NCBI GenBank assembly: GCA_964520785.1
Contig: CAZFQG010000010.1
Span: 1 to 58,010 of the forward strand
Direction of reading: 5' to 3'
DNA from: CAZFQG01 sp964520785
Lineage (GTDB): Bacteria > Planctomycetota > Planctomycetia > Pirellulales > Thermoguttaceae
DNA length: 58,010 nt
Below are positions 8,901 through 16,345 of the stretch, one piece after another. Both the position numbers and the translations under genes were made by a program. Positions within the stretch are counted from its first letter, which is position 1, and each line of letters opens with the position of its first letter. Under the pieces are notes generated by a model. The model was given only the letters and a program-made list of their open reading frames with translations. It was not told where the DNA came from and ran no database searches.

Positions 8901-10021
8901 TCGAACACCGCGACCGCTTTCTGGCGACCCTCTCGCACGAACTCCGCAATCCCCTGGCGGCGATCCGGAGCGCCACCCAATTGCTGCGGAGGACCCAGTG
9001 CGAAAACAACGCCGCCGAGCGAATCGCGGAAGTCGTGGGCCGCCAGACCGAGCAGATGGCGCGCCTGCTGGATGACCTGCTGGACGTCTCCCGTTTCACC
9101 CGGGATAAGTTCAATCTTCGGAAGGATCTGGTCGATTTGCGGCTCGCGTCGGAAGACGCCGTCTTGGCCGTTCGCTCGACGATGGCCGAACGGGGAATCG
9201 AGCTCGACGTGAAGCTGCCGGAACAACCGGTGTTGGTCTACGGAGACCTCGCGCGATTGCAGCAGGTGCAGGTGAACCTGCTGTTCAACGCGGCCAAGTT
9301 CACGCCCTCCGGCGGTTCGGTCCGGCTTACCCTGGAGCCCCTGGAAGAGAAGGTTGTCATCCGTGTCACCGATACCGGAATCGGCATGGCCCGGGAACTT
9401 CTCAGTCAGATATTCGAACCGTTCTTCCAGGGACCCGCCGCGGTCGAACAGCGCAATCCCGGCATGGGCCTGGGCCTTACCCTGGTCCGCGCGCTCGTCG
9501 AAATGCACGGCGGGACCGTCCTCGCCGAAAGCGACGGCCCCGGCAAGGGGAGCACCCTCACCGTCGAATTACCCCCCTCGCGCGAAGAAGCCAAGGAACG
9601 GAAGCCGCCGGCCGACGGCCCAGATGCCGACCGACCGCGCGCAACCGACCTGAAAATCCTCATCGTCGAGGATAACTCCGACACCCGCGATATGATGAAA
9701 ATGCTGCTGGAATCGTACGGGTACGCCGTCGTCACGGCCGGGGATGGCCGTTCGGCCCTGGAAGTGCTTGAAACAAAGCGGCCGGACGTCGCCCTGGTCG
9801 ACATCGGCCTGCCCGAAGTGGATGGATACGAGGTCGCCCGCCGGGCGCGAAGGCAACGGCCGGATGGTTCCGGGGCCTATCTCGTCGCGTTGACCGGTTA
9901 CGGCCGGCCGGCCGACCGGAAGAAGGCACAAGAAGCGGGATTCGACGACCATCTGACGAAGCCGGTCGACATGGACGCGATTTGGAAAGTGCTGGAAGCC
10001 GCCGGCCGCCGCCGCGACTAG
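5957..10021 (+). CDS. CheB-CheR-PAS-histidine kinase-receiver hybrid signalling protein
   Basis: This 1354-residue cytoplasmic protein has, in order: a CheB methylesterase domain (residues 25-215) with Ser33 in GIGASAGG, His60 and Asp152 in SGTGSDG; a CheR methyltransferase domain (about 230-490) with VPACATGEEAYS and the signature CRNLLIYF; a linker; a coiled coil (about 665-730) of repeated ELxxSNEEL heptads; two PAS-like domains (about 740-970); a HisKA dimerisation domain with His994 in LSHELRNP; a HATPase domain with DTGIGM and GLGLTLV; and a C-terminal receiver with Asp1282 in ALVDIGLP. All catalytic residues I can check are present. Hybrids of this order are known in several phyla; their substrates are often not classical chemoreceptors, and no cheA, cheW or MCP gene lies nearby. 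It is convergent with the CsrA-receiver gene, a plausible partner. Confidence 0.92.
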   Translation: MDELRSIVSEPIPSEVERGAFGKPTYIVGIGASAGGLEALERLFHRMPAETGMAFVVVQHLSPDFDSVMDELLARHTRIPIHTVEDGMPLHANAIYLIPPKKEVIVSDGKLLLAERDPNESLSLPINTFFRSLAQEAGSSAVAIVLSGTGSDGSRGVRDIHDAGGLVIAQSEETAKFDGMPKSAVETGAVDLVLSPDAMAEALAKFARHPVRGDLAAEAKAAPVDEGAMNKLMRLLHEATGIDFSLYKPGTVLRRIERRLVLNQSDDLDGYVAKVGSDPDELNSLYRDLLIGVTQFFRDGDAFRVLESQVLPELLSKASVEDGIRVWVPACATGEEAYSLAILVHELLTKTKRLMPVKIFATDVQKASLDFASAGIYDQSNLTDVSEERLKRYFTRKGEQYQVVPELRQMIVFAPHNVIKDAPFTRMDLISCRNLLIYFQPPGQKKAVSLFHFALKTGGVLFLGPSENVGDLEDEFAPVDRHWKIYRKRRNVRFPPDMRLPLTSVPHLHVARGVVSGHPAGGDADLSAAYDQLLARYVPPAVLLNSRREVVHVFGEATEFLHFKPGRATADALDLVGAEVKTAVSGAIQKASKELAPVAYSGVRIDTPQGPRQFKLGVIPLLDHNQALTHLLVTFESVETPSVAPDQPSAEPVDMRDVSRRRIDALESELRYTKENLQATIEELETSNEELHATNEELVASNEELQSTNEELHSVNEELYSVNAEYQRKVSELTELTDDMQNLLASTDIGVLFLDENLCIRKFTPRISSLFNIIEQDVGRSFDNFTHNIDHAGLIEDVQQVLRSGIIVEREVRDRFRHWYLLRILPYRAKSEVDGVVLTLIDIGMLKKAEAEVREKDRQLQGILDNSPSFIFMKDIRARYVMANRRSREVMGIDAQAIVGNTDYDLLPPEIADRMETQDRDVMETGKTVEIETTVLRGNQYRTYLCLKYPLRDEAGRITGIAGIWTDITKQKRAHRKANKAIEHRDRFLATLSHELRNPLAAIRSATQLLRRTQCENNAAERIAEVVGRQTEQMARLLDDLLDVSRFTRDKFNLRKDLVDLRLASEDAVLAVRSTMAERGIELDVKLPEQPVLVYGDLARLQQVQVNLLFNAAKFTPSGGSVRLTLEPLEEKVVIRVTDTGIGMARELLSQIFEPFFQGPAAVEQRNPGMGLGLTLVRALVEMHGGTVLAESDGPGKGSTLTVELPPSREEAKERKPPADGPDADRPRATDLKILIVEDNSDTRDMMKMLLESYGYAVVTAGDGRSALEVLETKRPDVALVDIGLPEVDGYEVARRARRQRPDGSGAYLVALTGYGRPADRKKAQEAGFDDHLTKPVDMDAIWKVLEAAGRRRD

Positions 10022-10124
10022 GCCTCCGTCAACACTGGGATTTTGGGTTGGCAGCACGCCGAAGTACCGCAATCGTCCGGTTGAAACCGGAACGTGCACC
10101 CCTATTCCAACGTTTGACCAGGCA

Positions 10125-10889
10125 CTAGGCCGACGCGCACGCCGTTTCCAGATGGCGGTTCATGGCGCGGATCAGGACTTCGGGGTTGACCGGCTTCGTG
10201 AACCAACGGTCGACTCCCCCGGGACCGACGGGAATTCCCATTTCCGCCGCCGTCCTCCCGCTGACTCCAAACACGCTCAGGCTCCGGTAGTCGGGGTGCC
10301 GGCGGATCGCCGAAAGGGTCTCCGGCCCGTCGCAACGCGGCATATGCATGTCCAGCAGTACGATCTGAGGTCGGCCACGCGTAGCCAACTGGTCCAGTGC
10401 GTCGCAACCGTCGTTGGCCACGTCGACGTGGAACCCGTTCATCCGCAGGAGTCCGGCAAGGAGTTCGCCCTCGTTCTTGTCGTCCTCCACCACCAGGGTC
10501 CGCCGAATGTCCTTGCCGGATCGCGGCCGTTCCCGCTGAACCAATTCACCGTCGAGCGTCCGAAGCTCGGCCAATACCTTTTGAAGAGTCTCTTCCCCTT
10601 CGGCTTGCAAACCCTGTTCTGATTGCCGTCGCAGCAAGTGCAGGCCCAACTGGAGCTTGTTCAATCGGTTCCTCAGGCGATGGTTCGAGATTCCCGGCGA
10701 CTTCGCGGCCAGCAGGTCTACGTCGACCGGGTCGGAAACGCCGGTCACTTCATCCCGGAAGACGCGGACTTCCGGCGGCGCGTCGATGCCGACGCGGACA
10801 TTGCGGCCGGATATCTTGAGTATTTCCACGGTGACGCCGATGTTCGGAAACACCAGCTTCTCCTTCTCACGGCGGGCAAGTACTAACAT
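10125..10889 (-). CDS. CsrA-receiver fusion (RNA-binding regulator under phospho-control)
   Basis: The protein has 254 residues. Residues 1-50 are a near-complete CsrA domain: it starts MLVLARREKEKL, has VRVGIDAPPEV, and keeps Leu4 and Arg45 at the positions that contact GGA motifs in CsrA. Residues 55-120 form a helical, probably coiled-coil linker. Residues 130-250 are a response-regulator receiver with acidic Asp136/Asp137, phosphoacceptor Asp180 in IVLLDMHMP, Ser210 in the Thr/Ser switch position and Lys232 in FTKPVN. The ribosome binding site AAAGGAG lies 9 bases before the ATG. Normal CsrA has about 60-70 residues and acts as a swapped dimer, so phosphorylation of the receiver could control dimerisation or RNA binding. 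The gene is convergent with the hybrid kinase. The role is inferred from domain logic. Confidence 0.9.
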   Translation of the reverse strand: MLVLARREKEKLVFPNIGVTVEILKISGRNVRVGIDAPPEVRVFRDEVTGVSDPVDVDLLAAKSPGISNHRLRNRLNKLQLGLHLLRRQSEQGLQAEGEETLQKVLAELRTLDGELVQRERPRSGKDIRRTLVVEDDKNEGELLAGLLRMNGFHVDVANDGCDALDQLATRGRPQIVLLDMHMPRCDGPETLSAIRRHPDYRSLSVFGVSGRTAAEMGIPVGPGGVDRWFTKPVNPEVLIRAMNRHLETACASA

Positions 10890-11573
10890 TATTTTGGGTC
10901 TCCTTTCCGACTAGGCGGCAATAAACGCGACCGCCGGACGGGGCTCCAGCCTCGCGGCCGCCGGCTGCCATGGGGTATGCAAGGAAGACAAAGCATCGAC
11001 CTCCGCGCGGGCCGAGAGGCGGTAGGTGGAGTCACCTTGCCGACTCGCGACGAACAGCCGCGGACAAGTCTCGACCTCCATGTCGGCCGTCAGAAAACAG
11101 ACGTGCGGAATCCCATTCCGCATGCTTGCCTATTGATGGACCCGAGAGTCTACCCCAAAACGCGATTCGCACCAATAGCAATTTCGTCGGAGACTTTCGG
11201 CTTTCTCCGGCCTTCTCCAGCCCGTTTGTTTCGTCGCCTTTTCCAAGGAATGCGCTATACGAAATGCTGGAATGGTTAAAATACGAAAGATAGGTAAATG
11301 CATACAGAGTTCCCCTTGGTGCGTTTTGGAAACCCTGAATTTCGTTTCGACGCCGGATTTCCGCAAAAAACGTAACTCATTTCACGAGTCGTAAGCCTTT
11401 GTGAATAAACATCTTGCGATCACAAGTCAGCGTTTGCGGGCCTGCGGCAGGGAGGTTTTTTTCGAGAGCCGTTGCATGTTGTTTTTTTCGAGCTATTATT
11501 GCTTGAGCATTTCTTCAATCCTACCTAGAATGCCGAGTTCATCTATTGCGCATTGTTTTTCCAATCCTGCCTG
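10890..11573. other. Intergenic region upstream of the Cys-rich gene
   Basis: About 680 bases without a supportable gene. The region turns AT-rich towards 11400-11570. GTTTTTTTCGAG occurs twice, at 11455-11466 and 11481-11492. The function of the repeat is unknown. Confidence 0.4.
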
Positions 11574-11601
11574 TTGACAGGGCGCAAAGAACTGATAGCA
11601 T
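11574..11601 (+). promoter_or_regulatory. Sigma70-like promoter for Cys-rich protein gene
   Basis: TTGACA at 11574-11579, 16 bases, then TAGCAT at 11596-11601. If used, it gives a leader of about 210 bases before the ATG at 11817, including the hairpin at 11709-11763. Confidence 0.45.
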
Positions 11602-11708
11602 GAGGAATCAAAACCGGTGCGTGTATACTTTTTGTAAACCGCGAAACCGTAACAGGGCGTATCGTTACAAAGGTATTTTTGCACGGTTTGATCCAACCTC
11701 CCGCCTGG

Positions 11709-11763
11709 GGCCGTCAAGCGCGGGTGGTGCAAAAAAGTATAGTCAGTTGACGGCCATTTTTTT
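11709..11763 (+). terminator. Terminator-like hairpin in the leader (possible attenuator)
   Basis: GGCCGTCAA (11709-11717) and TTGACGGCC (11747-11755) form a perfect 9-bp stem around a 29-base loop, followed directly by ATTTTTTT (11756-11763). This has the form of an intrinsic terminator, but it lies about 50 bases before the start codon of the Cys-rich gene and downstream of its likely promoter. It could end transcription conditionally, or simply end an unseen upstream transcript. Confidence 0.5.
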
Positions 11764-11816
11764 AGGAGAGTAGCCTTTATTGCGCTACGGTAGTCTGATT
11801 ATTTGGAGGATTCAGA

Positions 11817-12374
11817 ATGAGTCGTAAGAGTATCCTTGGAATCGCGGCGATGGTCGCCGTTTTGTGTCTGGTCTTGAGTTCGACAACGTTCGCCTGCAAG
11901 ACTTGTGCGCCCGTTACTTGTGCGCCCGCCGTGTGCGCCGCCCCTGAGTGCGTCGCGCCGACGTGTGCCCCGGTTACGTGCCGTCCGAGAGTCCGCCTGT
12001 TCAAGGCCCGGACGTGCCGCCCGAAGACTTGTGCCCCCGTCACCTGTGCCCCGGCCACTTGCGAGCCCGTCACCTGTGCCCCGGCTGTTTGCGAGCCGGT
12101 CACCTGCGCCCCGGCCGCTTGCGAGCCGGTCACCTGTGCCCCGGTCACTTGTGCCCCGAAGACCTGCCGCCCCAGGGTCGGGTTGTTGGCTCGGCTTCGC
12201 GCCCGGACCTGCCGGCCGAAGACCTGCTGCCCCCCTACCTGTTGTGAGCCGGCCTGTATCCCGGCTTACGAGCCCGCTTGTGCTCCGGCCGCCGACGTCG
12301 CGGCTCCGGAAGAAGCACCGGAAGAAGCTCCCGAAGCACCCGCTCCGGAAGCTCCGGCTCCGAGCGAAGGCTAA
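11817..12374 (+). CDS. Exported Cys-Pro repeat protein with basic modules
   Basis: This 185-residue protein starts with a signal peptide (residues 1-26, ending TTFA before the first Cys). The mature part is a run of short units of the type C-x-P-x-x-C (for example CAPVTCAP, CEPVTCAP) giving more than 30 Cys. The run is interrupted twice by a basic module: CRPRVRLFKARTCRPKTC near residue 60 and CRPRVGLLARLRARTCRPKTC, slightly longer, near residue 120. The C-terminal tail is rich in Glu, Pro and Ala. GGAGGA (11805-11810) is a strong ribosome binding site. Cys-rich exported proteins of this style occur in planctomycetes; their function is unknown, with wall cross-linking or metal binding as possibilities. 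A similar gene lies at 30905-31411. Confidence 0.8.
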   Translation: MSRKSILGIAAMVAVLCLVLSSTTFACKTCAPVTCAPAVCAAPECVAPTCAPVTCRPRVRLFKARTCRPKTCAPVTCAPATCEPVTCAPAVCEPVTCAPAACEPVTCAPVTCAPKTCRPRVGLLARLRARTCRPKTCCPPTCCEPACIPAYEPACAPAADVAAPEEAPEEAPEAPAPEAPAPSEG

Positions 12375-12399
12375 AGCCATTTTCCTTTTGACGCACCGA

Positions 12400-12486
12400 T
12401 TGAGATGCGCTCCGAGGGTTTGCCCTGTTAGCCTCGGAGTCCTCAATATCTCAAGGCCGATTCGGTTCACCGAATCGGCCTTTTTC
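12400..12486 (+). terminator. Intrinsic terminator of the Cys-rich gene
   Basis: AAGGCCGATTCGG and CCGAATCGGCCTT form a 13-bp perfect stem with a TTCA loop (12453-12482), followed by a T-rich tract. Directly upstream a second structure nests CTCCGAG/CTCGGAG (12410-12439) inside TTGAGAT/ATCTCAA (12400-12454), partly competing with the terminator stem. Confidence 0.85.
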
Positions 12487-12620
12487 GGTTGAATTGGGGG
12501 CTCCCCTTTTCGCACACTCGCAAGGCGAAAACCTCACCGGGCCGGCGGCCACGCTTGCCGTGAAACTGCACGACGCCATCCCTAAGGGGGGTTACGCGCG
12601 GGTGTTCAGGTAAATCGATA

Positions 12621-12650
12621 TTGCGAGAGAATGCAGGGTCTGTCTATAAT
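12621..12650 (+). promoter_or_regulatory. Sigma70-like promoter for the SurA-like gene
   Basis: TTGCGA (12621-12626), 18 bases, TATAAT (12645-12650), about 130 bases upstream of the coding start. No gene was found between 12487 and 12780. Confidence 0.4.
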
Positions 12651-12780
12651 CCGCCCCCTGCTATTATAGGAATTTCCCGTCGTCCCCTCGACCTGCACGA
12701 AATCGGGGTGACGCTTCGCGGAGGATGGCGAGTCCAGCCGGAATTGGGCCGTTGTCCGATTCCTCGCAATTCAGAACGGA

Positions 12781-14631
12781 TTGGATGCCGTGTCGCGCCA
12801 AATCTACCCAACGCTATTGGTGACCAGCCTCGTCCTCGCGGTCGTCGTTTACTTCCACCCAAGTATCCCGGAAGAAATCTTGGCCTCGGCCGGACTCCCA
12901 CTCCCTGGTGAAACCCGAAACCGTGCCCGGGCGGACGAGCCGGAATACACGGCGTTCCCGCCGAATGCTTCGACCGGATACGGGGTGGTTCCCCGCGCGC
13001 CCTCCGAGCCGGCGTCCGGCGTCCGGCCCGTCGGCTGGCCGGCCCCAGCGAACATCGAAACCTATGGCGGCTCGACGATTCCGGCAGTTCAACCCGCCCC
13101 TCAGTCTTCCCAGGTGTCGAATCCGCTCCCACCGACTTACAAGCACCCCTCCACGGCGTCCGCGACGGTTCCTTTGGCGCAGGGGCCTTATCCGCATGCT
13201 CATGTTCCCGCGGAACGGCACTGGGAACGAAGTCTATCCACGCGGGGCAATCCCTATCGCCAATGGGAATCGCCATCGACGGAAAACGCGGCGATGCACA
13301 AGTCCTGGGGTCGTGAACAGGTAGATGCTCCGCCCCCCTACCAGCAGTGGAACCCTCCGGCCGATGTCCCGACGAACGCTTCGTCGCGAGGTCTGCCGGA
13401 CACCGCTTCGGCCGCTTCCACGGCGCTAGAAACTTTTCCGCGGCACACGGAGCACGCTCCGGTTCTCCCGAGCGCGTCCGGGGTACCAGGGAGCGGAGCG
13501 CCGCCGGTGATGCCGGATCCGCGGCCGCCCTCCCACGGCGTTCCCGAAGATGCGGTCTCCACCGCGCCCTATTCGCCGTACCCCCGACAAGAGGGAGGTG
13601 GCGAGCCGATTCCATCGGATCCGGATCAGGACGCCGAGCCGTTCGAAAGAGCGGAGATTCTGGCTCGGGTCGGCTCCGAAGTGATCCTTCGTTCGGAACT
13701 GATCGCCATGGTCAACGCGGTGATCGAACAGAACCGTGAGCGTATTTCGGACTCCCAGCTCGAGCAGGTCCGACGAAACTTCCTCAAGCAGCGGCTGCCG
13801 TCGGCGATCGATGGAAAGCTCGTCTATCTCGACGCCAAACGGCACATCCCGGCGGAAGTGATGCCGGGCATCCGTAGTCAACTGACCGAGTACTTCTACC
13901 GAGAACATATTCCGATGATGTACGAGGCCTACGGCGTGAAAAACCGCGAGGAACTGGAGGCGCGTCTGGAGGCGTTCGGCTCCTCTCTGGAACGCGAACG
14001 CGAATCGACCATCGAGCAATCGCTGGCCCAGCAGTGGTTGGCGCAACAAACCGAGGTGGAAAGCAAGGTTACTCACGAGCAGATGCTCGCCTATTATCAC
14101 GATCACATCGAGGAATTCAGTTTTCCGGCCAAGGCGCGCTGGCAACAGTTATCCGTCAGAATCGCCGATTTTTCCTCGCGGGAAGAGGCTTACGCGGCGA
14201 TCGGTCGGTTGGGAAATCTCGTTCTCGACGGCGCACCCTTTGAACAGGTTGCCAGGGAACACTCGAAAGGTCCGACGGCCGGCGAAGGGGGTCGCCGGGA
14301 TTGGACCACCCGGGGAAGCCTCGTCTCCCAGACCCTCGACCAGGCCATCTTCGGACTTCCGGTTGGGGCGATGAGTCCCATCATCGCGGACGAAGGTTCC
14401 CTGCACATCGTCCGCGTCTTGGAACGCGAGGACGCGGGTCGGGAATCGTTCGTCGATGCCCAGGTCAGTATCCGGAAGAAAATACAGCAACGGCGTAAAC
14501 AGAATGCGGTCGAAGAGTACCTCGCCAAACTCCGCTCCGAGACACGGATCACGACCGCCTTCGACGGCGACGATCTTCCGGAAGCCTCTCTCGCGCGAGA
14601 TGGAATCGGCGATACGCCCTACCGGTATTGA
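12781..14631 (+). CDS. Membrane-anchored SurA/PpiC-type peptidyl-prolyl isomerase
   Basis: The 616-residue protein has a single N-terminal membrane segment (about residues 8-24, LLVTSLVLAVVVYF), then a long Pro/Ser-rich linker (about 40-270) with no recognised domain. A SurA-like chaperone region follows (about 280-420; ILARVGSEVILRSELI and QRLPSAIDGKLVYLDA), then a parvulin rotamase (about 440-560; FEQVAREHSKGPTAGEGG, then GLPVGAMSPII and LHIVRVLERE). It likely assists folding of exported or outer-membrane proteins from the periplasmic face. The start is uncertain: TTG at 12781 or GTG at 12790, both with weak ribosome binding sites. The extended disordered linker is unusual for SurA and could let the foldase reach through the envelope. 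Confidence 0.85.
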   Translation: MDAVSRQIYPTLLVTSLVLAVVVYFHPSIPEEILASAGLPLPGETRNRARADEPEYTAFPPNASTGYGVVPRAPSEPASGVRPVGWPAPANIETYGGSTIPAVQPAPQSSQVSNPLPPTYKHPSTASATVPLAQGPYPHAHVPAERHWERSLSTRGNPYRQWESPSTENAAMHKSWGREQVDAPPPYQQWNPPADVPTNASSRGLPDTASAASTALETFPRHTEHAPVLPSASGVPGSGAPPVMPDPRPPSHGVPEDAVSTAPYSPYPRQEGGGEPIPSDPDQDAEPFERAEILARVGSEVILRSELIAMVNAVIEQNRERISDSQLEQVRRNFLKQRLPSAIDGKLVYLDAKRHIPAEVMPGIRSQLTEYFYREHIPMMYEAYGVKNREELEARLEAFGSSLERERESTIEQSLAQQWLAQQTEVESKVTHEQMLAYYHDHIEEFSFPAKARWQQLSVRIADFSSREEAYAAIGRLGNLVLDGAPFEQVAREHSKGPTAGEGGRRDWTTRGSLVSQTLDQAIFGLPVGAMSPIIADEGSLHIVRVLEREDAGRESFVDAQVSIRKKIQQRRKQNAVEEYLAKLRSETRITTAFDGDDLPEASLARDGIGDTPYRY

Positions 14632-14843
14632 AGGGGACCTTCACCTGCACAATCGGACCATGGCCGGTTTCTTTCACCGCGTTCCCCTCCCTTGCCGATC
14701 TTAACAAGGAAGACGGCACCCGGTTCGCCGGGCGTCGCTGCGCGCCCGCCATGCCCCGTTTTACGGCGGCTTATCCTTTAGAATCCGAGCAATCGACGCG
14801 ATCCGAAGTCGATTCGCGGACGCACGGTACCAGGAGATTCCCG

Positions 14844-15785
14844 ATGCCCCGAAAGATCATCCTCGACGTCGACCCCGGTATCGACGATGCCTTGGCGCTT
14901 TCCATAGCGTTGGCCGATCCCAGTGTTGACGTGGTCGCGGTCACGGCGGTCGGTGGTAACGTCCCTTCGGCCACGGCGACGCGGAACGTCCAGGCGATCG
15001 TGGAACAGCTCGATCCCCCCAGACTTCCCAGGATCGGGGCCGCCTCCGACCCGGATAACGGTCTGCGGGTCGACGGCCGTTATTTGCACGGCCAAGACGG
15101 TTTCGGCGGCGCCGGAATCGAAGTGGCCGAGTTGCGAACCCCGCACCCCAGCGAGAAGATTCTTTGCGACGCGGTCCGCGCGGAACCCAACAGCGTAACG
15201 ATCGTCGCGCTGGGGCCCCTTACCAACGTCGCCAGGGCGTTCCAACGCGATCCGGAATTGCCCTCGCTCGTCGGACAAATCGTCATCGCCGGGGGGGCCG
15301 TCGCCAGTCCGGGGAACATCACGCCCGCCGCCGAGTTCAACATCTATTGCGATCCGGACTCCGCCAGAGCCGTCTTCCGTTCCTTCTCCACCAAGACGCT
15401 CGTTCCGTTGGACGTGACGAACCGGGCGGTTCTCACGTACGACGTACTGGGCCAACTACCCGACGAGGACACCCGCATCGGCCGCCTCGTCCGGCGTATC
15501 CTCCCCCCGGCGTTTCGCGCCTATCACCACAAGTTCGGGCTGGAGGGGATTCACGTCCACGACACGGTCGCCCTGATGTACGTTCTGCATCCGGAGCTGT
15601 TCGTAACGCGGGAGATGGCGGGCGACGTGGAAGTCCTAGGGGAACTCACTTTAGGGGCCACCGTCTTCGACCGTCGGCGCGTTCCTTCGTGGCGCCGGAA
15701 CATGGAAGTCGCCATGGACATGAACCCCGGCGAGATCACGGAACGAATCGTCTCCGCCCTGCAAGCGGCCGCGAAGCGGGAATAG
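14844..15785 (+). CDS. Inosine/uridine-preferring nucleoside hydrolase
   Basis: The 313-residue protein belongs to the IU-nucleoside hydrolase family, which cleaves the N-glycosidic bond of ribonucleosides to free base and ribose. The calcium-binding signature DVDPGIDDALAL is at residues 7-18. Other family landmarks are LGPLTNVARAF, the segment IVIAGGAVASPGNITPAAEFN with the catalytic-site Asn, and IHVHDTVALMYVL near the C-terminus with the second metal Asp. The length is typical (about 310). The frame is open back to 14628, but the ATG at 14844 directly precedes the conserved N-terminus and has GGAGA upstream. The purine or pyrimidine preference cannot be read. It may be a stand-alone salvage gene. 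Confidence 0.92.
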   Translation: MPRKIILDVDPGIDDALALSIALADPSVDVVAVTAVGGNVPSATATRNVQAIVEQLDPPRLPRIGAASDPDNGLRVDGRYLHGQDGFGGAGIEVAELRTPHPSEKILCDAVRAEPNSVTIVALGPLTNVARAFQRDPELPSLVGQIVIAGGAVASPGNITPAAEFNIYCDPDSARAVFRSFSTKTLVPLDVTNRAVLTYDVLGQLPDEDTRIGRLVRRILPPAFRAYHHKFGLEGIHVHDTVALMYVLHPELFVTREMAGDVEVLGELTLGATVFDRRRVPSWRRNMEVAMDMNPGEITERIVSALQAAAKRE

Positions 15786-15996
15786 GCAGGAAGTTTCGAG
15801 ATTTGGAGTCTGGGCCCTTCCGGATATTCGCGGTCTATTCCGTGGTGTAGCCATGTGCGAGACGACGGTCCTGCCTTTCGAGGAAACATACCGGGATGCC
15901 TGCCTGCTGCTGGGGGCACCGTTGGCCAGGGGACATCTTGTCGCTGGACGAGCAACTCATGCAATCGGATCGCTATATGGAGGCGGGGGCAAAGCC

Positions 15997-16318
15997 GTGA
16001 CGCCGATCGTGGAAGGGGATTTGTCGTTTGCGTTTCCGGACGGCTGAAACCGCTCTCGTCCGGACCAGTGGAGCTTCTACAGGAATCAATTCGCGAGATA
16101 CTTCGCCGGAGTCCGGCTCGCCCGCGAGAAGTGCGGCCGCGAACTCCACTGCGACGGGTGCGGGACGGCGAAGGCGATCCGTGCGAAGGCGGTTGATATT
16201 CTCGCGATCAGCCCGAACAACCGTGAATCGATCGTTTGGTTGATTGAAATCAAGGACTACCGCAGACACCATCGGACGAAGGCAATCGACCTGGCGGACG
16301 AAGTTGGGTTGAAAACCA
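15997..16318 (+). pseudogene. Nuclease-like protein with in-frame TGA, truncated at its 3' end
   Basis: From GTG at 15997 (GGAGG-like site upstream) the frame encodes VEGDLSFAFPDG, then a TGA at 16045-16047, then continues in the same frame with NRSRPDQWSFYRNQFARYF and later VDILAI and WLIEIKDYRRHHRTK, followed by AIDLADEVGLK. The D...ExK arrangement (VDILAI...IEIKDY) resembles PD-(D/E)xK nuclease-like proteins. Similarity ends where the frame runs into the convergent restriction-modification gene. The TGA replaces what would be a Trp codon (TGG) judged by the flow FPDG-W. The simplest reading is a decayed gene beside a restriction system; sequencing error or TGA readthrough are less likely alternatives. 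Confidence 0.6.
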
Positions 16319-16345
16319 TTGGCTTTCTCCTATCCGCCGCCGATT

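Noticed and set aside
6692..9508. 938-codon open frame on the minus strand
   Set aside because: It lies fully inside the hybrid kinase gene on the opposite strand, has no domain similarity and follows from the GC-rich codon use of the real gene.
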